A stretch of DNA of 64,000 nucleotides from an uncultured Tenacibaculum sp. (GCF_947504135.1 NZ_CANNGG010000001.1:372001-436000); one strand, 5' to 3'. Positions 17,184 to 28,897 are shown, counted from the first letter of the stretch. Numbers and translations: made by a program. Notes: a model not told the origin generated them from the sequence alone.

Positions 17184-18677
17184 TTGAAAAATATAAAATT
17201 CCCAACACCGCATACCATTTTATTATTAATAGCAGGGTTTGTTGCTATCTTAACGTGGTTTATACCCGCAGGTAAATTCGATACGTTGCAGTATCAAGAA
17301 GCTGATAGTTCTTTTGTTTATAAACATTTAGAAGAAGAAAAAACAATGCCTGTGAATCAAGAAACATTAGAAGCTTTAGGAATTAAAATTCCGTTGGAAA
17401 AATTCACGAGTGGAGATATTGCAAAACCGATTAGTGTACCAGGAACCTATACCCAACTAGACCCAAAACCTCAAGGGTTTTTAGACTTTTTTAAATCACC
17501 TATAAAAGGAATTATTCAATCTTCGGATATAATTTTATTTGTTCTAATTTTAGGTGGAATTATAGGAATAATGAACTTCACAGGTGCTTTTGATGCTGGA
17601 ATAGCTTGGTTAGCAAAAACACTAAAAGGAAAAGAGTATTGGCTCATATTTGTAGTAACAACTTTAATAGCTGTAGGAGGAACTACCTTTGGGTTAGCAG
17701 AAGAAACCATTGCTTTTTATCCTATACTAATTCCCATATTTTTAGCAGCAAAATATGACGCAATTGTAGCTTTAGCTTGTGTATATATTGGGTCGTCTAT
17801 TGGTACTATGTGCTCAACGGTAAATCCGTTTAGTGTGATTATAGCTTCAGATGCTGCAGGGATCAACTGGACAACTGGTTTTACAGGGAGATTGTTAATG
17901 CTAATTGGAGGAGTTGTTATTTGTGTTATTTACATTTTACGTTATGCAAACAAAGTTCAAAAAGACCCAACAAAATCTATTATTTACGACCAAAAAGAGA
18001 TGATTGAAAATCTTTTTGGTAGTTCAACTTCAAATACGCACAGTTTAACAGGTAGGTTAAGAGTAATACTAACCATTTTTGCGATGTGCTTCGTAATTAT
18101 GATTTACGGGGTTTCTCGCTTAGGTTGGTGGTTTGAAGAAATGACTGTAGTGTTTTTAATAGGAGCAATTTTAATTGGTTTTTTAGCCAAAATGAAAGAA
18201 GAAAACTTTGTAAATACGTTTATTAAAGGAGCAGGTGATTTATTAGGAGTTGCTTTTATTATCGGTATTGCACGAGGAGTTTCCGTATTAATGGAACAAG
18301 GCTTAATAAGCGATACTATTTTACAACACGCAAGTGAGTTTACTACAGGGATGTCTAAGGGAGTTTTTACCAATGTAATGTTATTCATTTATTCAGGGCT
18401 ATCATTTTTTATTCCAAGTTCTTCAGGTATGGCAGTTTTAACTATGCCTATTATGTCGCCGTTGGCAGATACGGTTGGAGTAGGTAGAGAGGTGATTGTA
18501 AATACATATCAATATGGAATGGGGTTATTTGCTTTTATCAATCCAACAGGCTTAATTTTAGCATCCTTAGCTATTGTAAAAGTTGGTTATGATAAATGGT
18601 TGAAGTTTGTAATTCCGTTAGTAATTATCTTAACAGTTTTTACAATGCTGGTTTTAACCGCTCAAGTATATCTGTAA
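17184..18677 (+). CDS. YfcC family (DcuC-like) membrane carrier
   Basis: 497 residues with about 11-12 membrane helices. Opens KFPTPHTILLLIAGFVAILTW as in the YfcC/C4-dicarboxylate carrier family. Two internal hairpin-like regions (GGTTFGLAEETIAFYP and FFIPSSSGMAVLTMPIM) form the conserved transport sites. Substrates of YfcC relatives are thought to be dicarboxylates or basic amino acids and are not fixed here. It begins with TTG at 17184; no ATG gives the conserved N-terminus. The next gene (glpQ-like) starts 3 bp after the stop. Confidence 0.82.
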   Translation: MKNIKFPTPHTILLLIAGFVAILTWFIPAGKFDTLQYQEADSSFVYKHLEEEKTMPVNQETLEALGIKIPLEKFTSGDIAKPISVPGTYTQLDPKPQGFLDFFKSPIKGIIQSSDIILFVLILGGIIGIMNFTGAFDAGIAWLAKTLKGKEYWLIFVVTTLIAVGGTTFGLAEETIAFYPILIPIFLAAKYDAIVALACVYIGSSIGTMCSTVNPFSVIIASDAAGINWTTGFTGRLLMLIGGVVICVIYILRYANKVQKDPTKSIIYDQKEMIENLFGSSTSNTHSLTGRLRVILTIFAMCFVIMIYGVSRLGWWFEEMTVVFLIGAILIGFLAKMKEENFVNTFIKGAGDLLGVAFIIGIARGVSVLMEQGLISDTILQHASEFTTGMSKGVFTNVMLFIYSGLSFFIPSSSGMAVLTMPIMSPLADTVGVGREVIVNTYQYGMGLFAFINPTGLILASLAIVKVGYDKWLKFVIPLVIILTVFTMLVLTAQVYL

Positions 18678-18680
18678 ATA

Positions 18681-19658
18681 ATGAAACAATTTTATATACT
18701 ATTTTTCTTGTCTCTTTTCTTTGGATGTAATCCAAAAATAAAACCAACGAATATGCAAAAGAAAATTGTAATTGCTCATCGTGGAGCCTCAGGATATTTA
18801 CCAGAACACACTATGGAAGCCAAAGCGATGGCGTATGCGATGAATCCTGATTATATAGAACAAGATTTAGTATTGAGTAAAGATGATGTTCCTGTTGTTA
18901 TTCATGATATTTATTTGGATGATGTCACTGATGTTGCTGAAAAATTTCCAGAAAGAAAACGAGAAGACGAACGTTTTTATGTAATTGATTTTACATTTGA
19001 TGAGTTACAACAATTGAGTGTAACTGAGCGATTTAACCCAAAAACAGGAGTACAAGTGTATCCGAATCGATTCCCAAAAGGAAAAGGAAACTTTAAATTA
19101 CACTCTTTACAAGAGGAAATAGAGCTAATTCAAGGACTAAATGCTTCCACAGGAAAAAATATCGGAATTTATCCCGAAATTAAAAACCCTGAATTTCACC
19201 ACCAAAACGGAAAAGACATTGCCAAAATTACGTTGAACATTCTTTCAGAATACGGATATAAAACCAAGAAAGATAAATGTATGTTTCAGTGTTTTGATGC
19301 CAAAGAATTAGGGCGAGTGCGTACTGAATTACAATCGGAATTGTTTTTAGTGCAGTTAATTGAATTTCCAGAGGAAGCCAAACAACTCAAACACTTTGCA
19401 GTCTATGCTGATGGACTAGGACCTTGGTACAAGCAAATTTTAGATAAGAAAGAAGGAACTCAGTGGAAGTTTACAACATTGGTTGAAGAAGCTCATAAAC
19501 TAGGATTACAAGTGCATCCGTACACTTTTAGAGTTGATCAATTAGATGAGTTTTCTTCTTTTGAAGAAATGATGCAAGTATTGTTTTTTGAAGCAAATGT
19601 TGACGGCGGTTTTACCGATTTTCCAGATAAAATGGTTCAGTTTTTAGCTACACAGTAA
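18681..19658 (+). CDS. glpQ: glycerophosphodiester phosphodiesterase lipoprotein
   Basis: 325 residues. Lipoprotein signal MKQFYILFFLSLFFGC (C16), then a GDPD domain opening VIAHRGASGYLPEHT, with DLVLSKDDVPVVIHD carrying the acid and second histidine. It is the GlpQ type rather than UgpQ, judging by the long insert after HD. Cleaves deacylated phospholipid diesters to glycerol 3-phosphate plus alcohol in the periplasm. It follows the carrier gene by 3 bp, so one transcript is likely. Its last 11 bp overlap the convergent ClC gene. Confidence 0.9.
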   Translation: MKQFYILFFLSLFFGCNPKIKPTNMQKKIVIAHRGASGYLPEHTMEAKAMAYAMNPDYIEQDLVLSKDDVPVVIHDIYLDDVTDVAEKFPERKREDERFYVIDFTFDELQQLSVTERFNPKTGVQVYPNRFPKGKGNFKLHSLQEEIELIQGLNASTGKNIGIYPEIKNPEFHHQNGKDIAKITLNILSEYGYKTKKDKCMFQCFDAKELGRVRTELQSELFLVQLIEFPEEAKQLKHFAVYADGLGPWYKQILDKKEGTQWKFTTLVEEAHKLGLQVHPYTFRVDQLDEFSSFEEMMQVLFFEANVDGGFTDFPDKMVQFLATQ

Positions 19659-21420
19659 CTTCTATTAACTTATTTCGATACACTGATAGTAGTTTTGATT
19701 TAGAGATAAAACCAACATACACACCGTTTTTAACTACAGGCAAGTTCCAAGCACCACTTTCTTTAAATTTTTGCATCACCTTTTCAGTGTCGTCATCATA
19801 AAAAATGATGGCGGGAGCTATTCTCATAATATCTTTAACAGTAGTTGTATCGTACAGCTCTTGATTAAACATCATAGGGCGGATATCATCTAGCAAAACA
19901 ATTCCCATAAACTTATTTTCATTATCAACAACAGGAAAAATATTTCGTTTCGATTTAGAAACAGCTTGTTTAAGCATCTCTCCTAGGGTCATGTCAGGGT
20001 AAATTTTAATAAAGTTCTTTTCAATAATCTTACTAATCTTCATCATCATCATTACATTTTTATCTTTATTGTGTGTAATAAGTTCACCACGTTTAGCTAG
20101 CTCAATAGTGTAAATTGAATTAGAGACAAAGTATTTGGTAATGGCATAAGAAACGGCTGAAACGAGCATCAATGGAACAAATAAATCATAACCTCCAGTT
20201 ATTTCAGCAATTAAGAAAATAGCCGTTAAAGGTGCGTGTAAAACCCCTGCCATGAGCCCTGTCATACCAATCAGCGTGAAGTTAGTTTCCGAGACATCAA
20301 ATCCGAATTGATTGATAATTTTAGCAGTAACATTCCCCAAAGCACTTCCCATAACAAGTGTTGGAATAAAAATCCCACCAACTCCACCCGCAGCAAAAGT
20401 AGTAGTCATGGCAATTACTTTAAAAACACCAATAATTAATAGAAAAATTATAACCATCCACACATTGTCAAAATCAATATTATAATGGATGCTTTTGAGA
20501 GCAGCACTAGCATTTTCAGACAATAAATTATTGATAATTCCGTACCCTTCACCAAATAAAGGAGGAATTAAAAACAGCATTATACCAATAGCAATTCCAC
20601 CAAATACTAGTCGTTTAAAAGGGTTGTGTTTTTTGAAGAAATTAATAATTTTAAAGTAAATTTTAGAAAAATATACAGATGAAAACCCTGTAAAAATAGC
20701 CAAAGCAATATAAAAGACGAGGTCGTTAATTTCAAAAGCATCTTGTAGTTGTACACTAAATAGTACATCCTTTCCTAAAAAGAAATAAGAAGTAATTACA
20801 GCAGAAACAGATGCTAATAATAACGGAACTAACGATGCAAAAGCAAGGTCTAAACTAAAAATTTCTACTGCAAAAATAATAGCAGCAATAGGGGCTTTGA
20901 ACATTGAAGACATTGCTCCTGCAGTAGCACAACCAATTAGCAACATACGAGTTCTCATATTCATATGAAAAAGCTGAGCAACACCAGAGCCTAAGGCAGC
21001 ACCAGTACTTACAGCAGGTCCCTGTAATCCAACAGAACCTCCAAAACCTACAGTTATGGGGGCTGTAATTAACGAAGCATAAATTTTATAACGCTCAATA
21101 ATCCCATTCTTTTTAGATATGGACTGTAAAGTGGTAGAAATACCGTGACCAATATCTTTTTTGATGAAATATTTCTTTATGTAAAACACTAAAAATAACC
21201 CGATGATAGGAAAAATAAAGTATAATGAATGATGATAATCTTTAATAAGTCCATCTTCTAAAATACGGTGAAAGTAAAAAGTAAGGTTCTTAAGAATTAA
21301 GGTACCAATACCGGCTAAAAACCCGACTAAAACGCTTAAAACATATACAAACTGTCGTTCAGAGATATGTTTGTATCTCCAAATTAATATTTTTTTATAA
21401 GCTTCTTTAGATGTAGGCAT
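19648..21420 (-). CDS. ClC family chloride channel/transporter with two CBS domains
   Basis: 590 residues. The ClC membrane domain (about 20-440) contains GGSVGLQGPAVSTG (the GKxGP ion loop, 127-140), FAVEIFSLD and GGIFIPTLVMGSALG (GxFxP). Two CBS domains follow (about 460-585) and probably sense nucleotides. The gating glutamate of E. coli ClC (GREGP) is glutamine here (Q133). This would weaken proton coupling and suggests channel-like behaviour, by inference. The convergent gene overlaps the 3-prime end by 11 bp. Confidence 0.9.
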   Translation of the reverse strand: MPTSKEAYKKILIWRYKHISERQFVYVLSVLVGFLAGIGTLILKNLTFYFHRILEDGLIKDYHHSLYFIFPIIGLFLVFYIKKYFIKKDIGHGISTTLQSISKKNGIIERYKIYASLITAPITVGFGGSVGLQGPAVSTGAALGSGVAQLFHMNMRTRMLLIGCATAGAMSSMFKAPIAAIIFAVEIFSLDLAFASLVPLLLASVSAVITSYFFLGKDVLFSVQLQDAFEINDLVFYIALAIFTGFSSVYFSKIYFKIINFFKKHNPFKRLVFGGIAIGIMLFLIPPLFGEGYGIINNLLSENASAALKSIHYNIDFDNVWMVIIFLLIIGVFKVIAMTTTFAAGGVGGIFIPTLVMGSALGNVTAKIINQFGFDVSETNFTLIGMTGLMAGVLHAPLTAIFLIAEITGGYDLFVPLMLVSAVSYAITKYFVSNSIYTIELAKRGELITHNKDKNVMMMMKISKIIEKNFIKIYPDMTLGEMLKQAVSKSKRNIFPVVDNENKFMGIVLLDDIRPMMFNQELYDTTTVKDIMRIAPAIIFYDDDTEKVMQKFKESGAWNLPVVKNGVYVGFISKSKLLSVYRNKLIEVTV

Positions 21421-21514
21421 TGTGTTCTAGATGCTTAGTTAATTTTTGAAAAGCTAAATATGAATAATTAAAGATATAATTTATTAAGAAATGTTGTAGG
21501 TTTTTATAAAAAAG

Positions 21515-21550
21515 AAAAATCCCATTCTAATTCTAGAACGGGATTTTTTA
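21515..21550 (-). terminator. terminator of aspS
   Basis: AAAATCCCATTCTA and TAGAACGGGATTTT pair with one G-T mismatch, with A runs upstream that read as T runs leftward. It lies between the aspS stop and the ClC start. Confidence 0.7.
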
Positions 21551-21612
21551 TTGGTTATTACGAAGTAAATTGTATTCGATGTGGTAACCCTCTTGTTTTG
21601 TAACAAGGTAGA

Positions 21613-23367
21613 CTACCCTTTAATATCTAGTTTAATGCTCAATTCTTGTAATTGCTCATCGTCTATAGTTGCAGGAGCATCAATCATTACATCGCGTCCT
21701 GAATTGTTTTTAGGGAAAGCAATAAAATCACGAATGGTTTCTTGACCTCCTAAAATAGCTACCAAGCGATCTAACCCGAAAGCTAAACCTCCGTGTGGTG
21801 GTGCTCCGTATTCAAAAGCATCCATTAAGAAACCGAACTGAGCTTTTGCCTCTTCTTCGGTAAATCCTAAATGCTTAAACATGATAGCCTGAGTTTCTTT
21901 ATCGTGAATTCTAATAGAACCTCCACCAATTTCGTTTCCGTTTAACACTAAATCGTAAGCATTTGCTTTTACAGCTCCTGGATCAGTATCTAATAATGCT
22001 AATTGACCTGGTTTCGGAGAAGTAAAAGGATGGTGCATTGCGTGGTAATGACCTGTTTCTTCGTCTAATTCTAATAATGGGAAGTCAATTACCCATAACG
22101 GAGCAAATTCGTTTGGTTTACGTAAACCTAAACGTTCTGCCATTTCCATACGTAAAGCACTTAATTGTGCGCGAACTTTGTTAGTATTTCCTGAAAGTAC
22201 ACAAATTAAATCCCCAGCCTTCGCTCCGGTAGCTTCTGCCCATTTTGCTAAATCTTCTTGGTCATAAAACTTGTCTACTGATGATTTAAAGCTTCCATCT
22301 TCGTTACATTTCACATACACCATTCCTAAAGCTCCTATTTGCGGACGCTTTACCCAATCGATTAATTTATCAATTTCTTTACGAGTGTATGAAGCTCCTC
22401 CTGGTACAGCAATTCCTACTACTAATTCTGCTGAATTAAATACTTTGAAATCTTTGTGTTGCGCTACTTCGTTTAACTCGCCAAATTCCATTCCGAAACG
22501 GATGTCTGGTTTATCATTTCCGTATTTACGCATAGCTTCATCAAAAGTAATTCTTGGGAATTTGTCTACTTCAACTCCGTTAATTTCTTTTAATAAATGA
22601 CGTGTCATTCCTTCAAAAATTTCTAACACATCTTCTTGCTCAACAAACGCCATTTCACAGTCTATTTGTGTAAATTCTGGTTGACGGTCGGCACGTAAGT
22701 CTTCATCTCTAAAACACTTTACAATCTGGAAGTATTTATCCATACCACCTACCATTAACAACTGTTTAAAGGTTTGAGGAGATTGTGGTAAGGCGTAAAA
22801 TTGTCCCACGTTCATTCGAGAAGGTACTAAGAAATCTCGTGCTCCTTCTGGAGTGGATTTGATTAAATATGGAGTTTCCACATCAATAAATCCTTTGTCA
22901 GATAAATATTTACGAACTTCCATCGATACTTTATGACGGAAAACTAAGCTGTTTTTTACCGGATTACGACGAATATCTAAATAACGATATTTCATACGTA
23001 AATCTTCACCACCATCCGTTTCATCTTCAATAGTAAAAGGTGGTAATTTAGCTTCGTTTAAAATTTCTAAGTTCGATACTAAAACTTCTACATCACCTGT
23101 TGGAATATTTGCGTTTTTAGATTGACGCTCAATAACTTTTCCAGTTACTTGTACAACAAACTCACGTCCTAAAGTTTTTGCTTTCTCCATTAAGTCTTTA
23201 GAAGTGCGTTCCTCGTCGAAAATCAACTGTGTAATTCCGTAACGATCACGTAAATCTACCCAAATCATAAAACCTTTATCACGTGATTTTTGTACCCATC
23301 CAGAAAGGGTAACTTCAGTATTAATGTGCGATGCTCTTAATTCACCACAAGTATGCGTTCTGTACAT
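21613..23367 (-). CDS. aspS: aspartyl-tRNA synthetase
   Basis: 584 residues from the ATG at 23365-23367 ([11 protein letters not shown]), the normal start for bacterial AspRS. The frame runs 42 codons further upstream through two hairpins and is not used. N-terminal OB fold ([22 protein letters not shown]), class II core with motif 2 [16 protein letters not shown], and the GAD insertion domain in the middle, which marks the bacterial type. C-terminal motif 3 [10 protein letters not shown]. Charges tRNA-Asp. Confidence 0.95.
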   Translation of the reverse strand: MYRTHTCGELRASHINTEVTLSGWVQKSRDKGFMIWVDLRDRYGITQLIFDEERTSKDLMEKAKTLGREFVVQVTGKVIERQSKNANIPTGDVEVLVSNLEILNEAKLPPFTIEDETDGGEDLRMKYRYLDIRRNPVKNSLVFRHKVSMEVRKYLSDKGFIDVETPYLIKSTPEGARDFLVPSRMNVGQFYALPQSPQTFKQLLMVGGMDKYFQIVKCFRDEDLRADRQPEFTQIDCEMAFVEQEDVLEIFEGMTRHLLKEINGVEVDKFPRITFDEAMRKYGNDKPDIRFGMEFGELNEVAQHKDFKVFNSAELVVGIAVPGGASYTRKEIDKLIDWVKRPQIGALGMVYVKCNEDGSFKSSVDKFYDQEDLAKWAEATGAKAGDLICVLSGNTNKVRAQLSALRMEMAERLGLRKPNEFAPLWVIDFPLLELDEETGHYHAMHHPFTSPKPGQLALLDTDPGAVKANAYDLVLNGNEIGGGSIRIHDKETQAIMFKHLGFTEEEAKAQFGFLMDAFEYGAPPHGGLAFGLDRLVAILGGQETIRDFIAFPKNNSGRDVMIDAPATIDDEQLQELSIKLDIKG

Positions 23368-23382
23368 TTTTAAAAATTTTAT

Positions 23383-23435
23383 TCTCGCATAGCGAGATTT
23401 CTTACAAATTTGACATTCCGAACTTGTTTCGGAAT
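23383..23435. repeat. two hairpins upstream of aspS
   Basis: TCTCGCATAGCGAGA (23383-23397) and ATTCCGAACTTGTTTCGGAAT (23415-23435) are separate inverted repeats in the aspS leader. The second resembles the inner hairpin of the dispersed repeat at 37453-37473 (attccga...tcggaat). They may therefore be fragments of a dispersed repeat family rather than an attenuator. Confidence 0.5.
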
Positions 23436-23549
23436 CTAGAAATTTTTGCTGTGCAAATTTAACTATAAATGTTAGTTTGTAAAAAATTACCACGACTTAG
23501 TTTTTATGACTTTAAATCATTTGTTTTGCAGTATAAAAACCTTTTTCAA

Positions 23550-23894
23550 ATGACATTAGACGTATTTAAACAAACCATACAAAACACACCAAAAAAAGTT
23601 GAGTTTTCTGACACTATTTCGGTAATTGAAAGTCTGTATAGTTTCACTCCTACTGCCTTTAAAAATGGAAGTTTATACAACGAAGCTGAAAAAAATCAAG
23701 GTTCGTGTAAAATATTTTCGTTTGCTATACAGCAGGGATTTAGTAAAGAAGAAACCTTAGCGTGTTTTGGAAAGTATTATTTTGAAGATGTGTTATATAA
23801 TCCAGAAGGAACAGATCATCAAAATATTAGAAACTTTATAAAAATAGGTTTTGAAGGCTTGCTTTTTGAAGGAGAGCCCTTGGCTAAACATTAA
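23550..23894 (+). CDS. HopJ type III effector family protein
   Basis: 114 residues from the ATG at 23550. The body reads FTPTAFKNG, NQGSCKIFSFA, CFGKYYFEDVL and NPEGTDHQNIRNF, which is the HopJ domain. Despite the name, HopJ homologues are widespread in free-living bacteria without type III secretion, and their role is unknown. An upstream extension to 23469 lacks homology to the family and is dropped. The 3-prime end overlaps the convergent symporter gene by 11 bp. Confidence 0.85.
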   Translation: MTLDVFKQTIQNTPKKVEFSDTISVIESLYSFTPTAFKNGSLYNEAEKNQGSCKIFSFAIQQGFSKEETLACFGKYYFEDVLYNPEGTDHQNIRNFIKIGFEGLLFEGEPLAKH

Positions 23895-25245
23895 AAACTC
23901 CTCTTTTTAACTTCTGAAAATACTTAGCAGCTTCTCTTTTTACTTTTGGCGCTAAAATTAGCGTTGAAAGCACAGTAGGAATTGCCATTAAAGCATAAGC
24001 ACTATCAATTAGGTTGATAACAAAGTCTAATTTTATGATAGAAGCAATTACAATAGTGATGATGTAAATGTAATTGTATGATTTTCCAATCTTGGTATTG
24101 GTTAAAAAGCTTAAACAACTAAATCCGTAAAAAGAGTAGGTGAAGAGTGTTGAAAAAGCAAAAATCAATACACAAATGGTTAAAATTACACTACCTATGT
24201 TGTGAGGAAGCACAGCGTCAAAAGCAGCTAAGGTCATCGAAATTCCGTTACCGTCAAAACCTTTCCAAACACCCGAAGCTAAAATAGCCAAGGCAGTTAA
24301 AGAACAAACTAATAAAGTATCAATAGCAGGCCCTAGCATAGCAACTAATCCTTCACGGATAGGTTCTTTGGTTTTTGCCGTTCCATGCATCATAGGTGCA
24401 GTTCCTAAACCAGCTTCGTTAGAAAAAGCAGCTCGTTTTACTCCAGTAATTATTAAAACTCCTAAAGCACCACCAAGAACAGATTTTCCTGAAAAAGCAT
24501 CTTCAAAAATTAAAGAAAAAATAGCAGGAACTTGTTCTATTCTTAAAAACAGGATTGTTAACACTGTAACAAGATATACGACAACCATTACAGGAACTAA
24601 TTTCCCTGCAACACTACCAATTCGTTTAATTCCCCCAAAAATTACCATGGCAACAACAATGGCAATAGAAATACCTAATAATAATTTAGCGGTAAAATGA
24701 TTGGTTTCATGTACTTGAAAAACATCAATCAATGTTTGTGTTAACTGGTTTGCTTGAAAAGCAGGTAGCGTTCCTATCAATCCAGCAGAAGCAAAAAACA
24801 CAGCTAAAGGTTTCCATTTTTTTCCTAATCCTTCAGTAATTACATACATTGGGCCACCTTTTACATTTCCATCTTCATCAGTTCCGCGATACATTACTGA
24901 TAGGCTACAGGTAAAAAATTTGGTAGCCATACCTACAAAGGCACTTGCCCACATCCAAAAAATAGCACCAGGACCTCCCGTTGCGATAGCAATGGCAACA
25001 CCGCTTATATTTCCCATTCCTACGGTGGCTGCAATAGCAGAAGATAAAGCTTCATAATGCGATAAATCTCCAGGAGAATCAGCTTTGTCATATTTTCCTC
25101 TTAAAATAGCAATGGCATGTCCCATATATCTAAAAGGAACCAACCCTGAATAAATAAATAGGTATAAACCACCACCAATTAATAAGGGGATTCCCCATAC
25201 CCAAGAAGAAAATTGAGCAACTAAGTCTTGAATGTTTGCAAACAT
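23884..25245 (-). CDS. sodium:alanine (AGCS) symporter
   Basis: 453 residues with about ten membrane helices. AGCS motifs are AIAATVGMGNISGVAIA near helix 2, GGPMYVI after helix 3, and FSNEAGLGTAPMMHG in the middle, which are substrate and sodium contact regions in AgcS. Imports alanine or glycine with sodium. Single gene with its own upstream region, followed by the convergent HopJ gene. Confidence 0.92.
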   Translation of the reverse strand: MFANIQDLVAQFSSWVWGIPLLIGGGLYLFIYSGLVPFRYMGHAIAILRGKYDKADSPGDLSHYEALSSAIAATVGMGNISGVAIAIATGGPGAIFWMWASAFVGMATKFFTCSLSVMYRGTDEDGNVKGGPMYVITEGLGKKWKPLAVFFASAGLIGTLPAFQANQLTQTLIDVFQVHETNHFTAKLLLGISIAIVVAMVIFGGIKRIGSVAGKLVPVMVVVYLVTVLTILFLRIEQVPAIFSLIFEDAFSGKSVLGGALGVLIITGVKRAAFSNEAGLGTAPMMHGTAKTKEPIREGLVAMLGPAIDTLLVCSLTALAILASGVWKGFDGNGISMTLAAFDAVLPHNIGSVILTICVLIFAFSTLFTYSFYGFSCLSFLTNTKIGKSYNYIYIITIVIASIIKLDFVINLIDSAYALMAIPTVLSTLILAPKVKREAAKYFQKLKRGVFNV

Positions 25246-25285
25246 AAAGTGATATTTTAAGCGAAAGTACTAAAAGTGAGTATAA

Positions 25286-25329
25286 ACAAAAGAACGATAG
25301 CTGTGAATTAACAACTATCGTTCTTTTGT
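25286..25329. terminator. long hairpin terminator
   Basis: ACAAAAGAACGATAG and CTATCGTTCTTTTGT pair perfectly around a 14-base loop. Read leftward it lies downstream of nothing but the symporter 5-prime region, and it precedes the 25352 gene end. It therefore probably terminates the pheS operon. Confidence 0.65.
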
Positions 25330-25351
25330 GAATTTTATATGTGCTGTGTTT

Positions 25352-25747
25352 TTATTTACAAACGATTCCCTTTTTCCCTAAGAATTCAATATCTCTTAAA
25401 AAACCTTCTTGAATAGTTTCTGCTTGAAAAATAAAGGTTTTATCGTATAGCCTATTGTTTTCAAAAAACGTTACCTGAAAACGATTGTCTAAATTAAACA
25501 ATTCAGGTTGCATCAATTCAAATTTTTGATAGCTGTTAGCAGGAAGTTTGTCTATTTTTCTACGGAAAACAGAAGTGGTTTTAGTGTCTGAGAATCCTTG
25601 AGAAACAATAACTACCATTTCTAAATCGACATCTTTCTTGTTAAGAATGTATACATTCCAATCCTCTTTACCGTCAATTTCATTGGTTTCTAATACTACA
25701 GCGATTTCTATACCTGTTACTATAGGGATTTCAATATCTTTTTTCAT
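25352..25747 (-). CDS. conserved flavobacterial protein linked to pheS
   Basis: 131 residues, no signal peptide. Starts MKKDIEIPIVTGIEIAVV and looks all-beta (VYILNKKDVDLEMVVIVSQG, FRRKIDKLPANSYQKFEL). Proteins of this type next to pheS in Bacteroidota are often mislabelled as phenylalanyl-tRNA synthetase, but no synthetase motif is present. It is the last gene of a leftward run pheS, small membrane protein, this gene. The function is unknown. Confidence 0.6.
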   Translation of the reverse strand: MKKDIEIPIVTGIEIAVVLETNEIDGKEDWNVYILNKKDVDLEMVVIVSQGFSDTKTTSVFRRKIDKLPANSYQKFELMQPELFNLDNRFQVTFFENNRLYDKTFIFQAETIQEGFLRDIEFLGKKGIVCK

Positions 25748-25754
25748 TTTGAAA

Positions 25755-25937
25755 CTATTGTTTTAAATCGTTGTTAGTTTTTTTAATTAAAAAAATAAAA
25801 TTAATTATTGAGAATATTAGTATAGTAAAATGATTAACTTTTTGATTTTCAAAAGGAATGAATTCAAAGAAAGCATTAAGTCCAAAAACAATTAATCCGA
25901 TACTTGAGACAAGTAAAATAGGAGTGTTCTTTATCAA
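25755..25937 (-). CDS. small two-helix membrane protein
   Basis: 60 residues with two hydrophobic segments (about 6-25 and 37-51) and a lysine-rich end (KKTNNDLKQ). It lies 10 bp after pheS and 7 bp before the next gene, on the same strand. This spacing is the main support that it is real. No family is recognised. Confidence 0.55.
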   Translation of the reverse strand: MIKNTPILLVSSIGLIVFGLNAFFEFIPFENQKVNHFTILIFSIINFIFLIKKTNNDLKQ

Positions 25938-25947
25938 ATTAAAAAAA

Positions 25948-26967
25948 TTAAATTACCGATTTAAATTGTTCTAAGAAACGTTTGTCATTTTCGTAGAACA
26001 TACGGATATCTGGAATTTGGTATAATAACATTGCAATACGCTCAATACCCATTCCGAAAGCATAACCGCTATATTTTGTAGGATCGATATTACAGTTCTT
26101 TAATACATTAGGATCTACCATACCACATCCCATAATTTCTAACCAACCAGTTCCTTTGGTAATTCTATAGTCGGTTTCAGTTTCTAATCCCCAATAAATA
26201 TCTACTTCAGCACTTGGCTCAGTAAATGGGAAATATGACGGACGTAAACGTATTTTAGATTTACCAAACATTTCTTTGGTAAAGTATAATAAGGTTTGCT
26301 TTAAATCGGCAAAAGAAACATCAGTATCAATGTATAAACCTTCTACTTGGTGGAAAATACAGTGAGCACGTGCCGAAATATCTTCGTTTCTAAATACACG
26401 ACCTGGAGAAATTGTACGAATTGGAGGTTCGTTGTTTTCCATATAACGTACTTGTACCGATGAGGTATGTGTTCTTAACAATGTATCAGGATTTTTTTCA
26501 ATAAAGAAAGTATCCTGCATATCACGTGCTGGGTGATATTCTGGTAAGTTTAAAGCTGTAAAGTTGTGCCAATCATCTTCAATTTCTGGACCTTCAGAAA
26601 CGGTGAAGCCAATGCGGTTAAAAACCTCTATGATTTGATTTTTAACTAAAGAAATTGGGTGACGTGAACCTAAGTTAATTGGCTCAGACGGACGTGTTAA
26701 GTCACCATAAACACCTTTGTCTTCAATAGTATTCTCAATAGCTTCCTTTAACGTGTTTACTTTTTCTTCAGCTGAATTTTTAAGTAAATTGATGGTTTGA
26801 CCAAATTCTTTCTTTTGGTCGTTAGGTACATTTTTAAATTCAGCAAATAAATCTTTTAAAATTCCTTTACTTCCTAAATATTTAATTCTAAACGCTTCAA
26901 TTTCCTCTTTTGAAGTAGTATTAAAAGTATTTACCTCTCCAATCAATTCTTTTACCTTGTCTAACAT
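25948..26967 (-). CDS. pheS: phenylalanyl-tRNA synthetase alpha subunit
   Basis: 339 residues, typical of bacterial PheS. N-terminal coiled coil (about 1-85) binds tRNA-Phe. The class II core contains [36 protein letters not shown] (motif 2 region) and [14 protein letters not shown] (motif 3). It pairs with PheT, which is not in the window, so the subunits are encoded apart. First gene of a three-gene leftward run. Confidence 0.95.
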   Translation of the reverse strand: MLDKVKELIGEVNTFNTTSKEEIEAFRIKYLGSKGILKDLFAEFKNVPNDQKKEFGQTINLLKNSAEEKVNTLKEAIENTIEDKGVYGDLTRPSEPINLGSRHPISLVKNQIIEVFNRIGFTVSEGPEIEDDWHNFTALNLPEYHPARDMQDTFFIEKNPDTLLRTHTSSVQVRYMENNEPPIRTISPGRVFRNEDISARAHCIFHQVEGLYIDTDVSFADLKQTLLYFTKEMFGKSKIRLRPSYFPFTEPSAEVDIYWGLETETDYRITKGTGWLEIMGCGMVDPNVLKNCNIDPTKYSGYAFGMGIERIAMLLYQIPDIRMFYENDKRFLEQFKSVI

Positions 26968-27102
26968 AATCTGTCCAAAACTTAAGTGGCAAATTTACGT
27001 TTTTTTGTGAAAAAAAAAGGGGTTTTAAGAGTCTTTGCTTGTAATACTAGTGAAACAATGAAATTAACCAGTAAAATGGAAATTAAAAAATAGTAAATTA
27101 AG

Positions 27103-27110
27103 TATATTTG
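27103..27110 (+). promoter_or_regulatory. -7 element of gdhA
   Basis: TATATTTG fits TAnnTTTG exactly, 29 bp before the ATG. No good -33 TTTG lies at the usual distance. Confidence 0.5.
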
Positions 27111-27118
27111 TATAGTAA

Positions 27119-28483
<1,365 letters not shown>

Positions 28484-28504
28484 TAAATACCGCATATAAA
28501 AAGT

Positions 28505-28540
28505 AAAAACCTCATAGACATCTATGAGGTTTTGTTTTTT
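28505..28540 (+). terminator. terminator of gdhA
   Basis: AAAACCTCATAGA and TCTATGAGGTTTT form a perfect stem and are followed by GTTTTTT. Confidence 0.85.
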
Positions 28541-28570
28541 ATTAGGAGAATAAAATAATTATATAAGGTG

Positions 28571-28897
28571 TTATTTACTATTATTAATAGTTAAAGGCAT
28601 TTTATAAATATGGTTCTTAACTGTTAATTCTTTATTTATTAGTTTGTAATTTAATCTGCTTTTTACATAGTGACAAACTTGTTCAGTATCACAATTAACA
28701 TTCAAAATAACTATTTCTCCGTTTTTGTTTATTAAAAACTCAACGGTAGTCTTTACTTCTTTTTCGAGAACAAAATTGGGATTGCCCAATAGTTCAACGA
28801 TTCTTGTTCTAATTTGTTCCTTAGCAGGGTTTTCGTTTGCAGAAAATGCCGAAGTGCTCATTAAGCTTACGAATACTAATACAAATAACTTTTTCAT
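28571..28897 (-). CDS. small secreted protein of unknown function
   Basis: 108 residues. Signal peptide MKKLFVLVFVSLMSTSAFSA is followed by a short domain with VEFLINKNGEIVILNVNCDTEQVCHYVKSRLN. That pattern of a strand with NKNGEI, two cysteines and a helix resembles the small TonB-C-like or DUF-type periplasmic domains of flavobacteria, but no firm family is recognised. The two cysteines may form a disulfide. Isolated gene between gdhA and an AT-rich region. Confidence 0.6.
   Translation of the reverse strand: MKKLFVLVFVSLMSTSAFSANENPAKEQIRTRIVELLGNPNFVLEKEVKTTVEFLINKNGEIVILNVNCDTEQVCHYVKSRLNYKLINKELTVKNHIYKMPLTINNSK

Noticed and set aside
23368..23493. Upstream extension of aspS
   Set aside because: It runs through two hairpins and is not AspRS-like.
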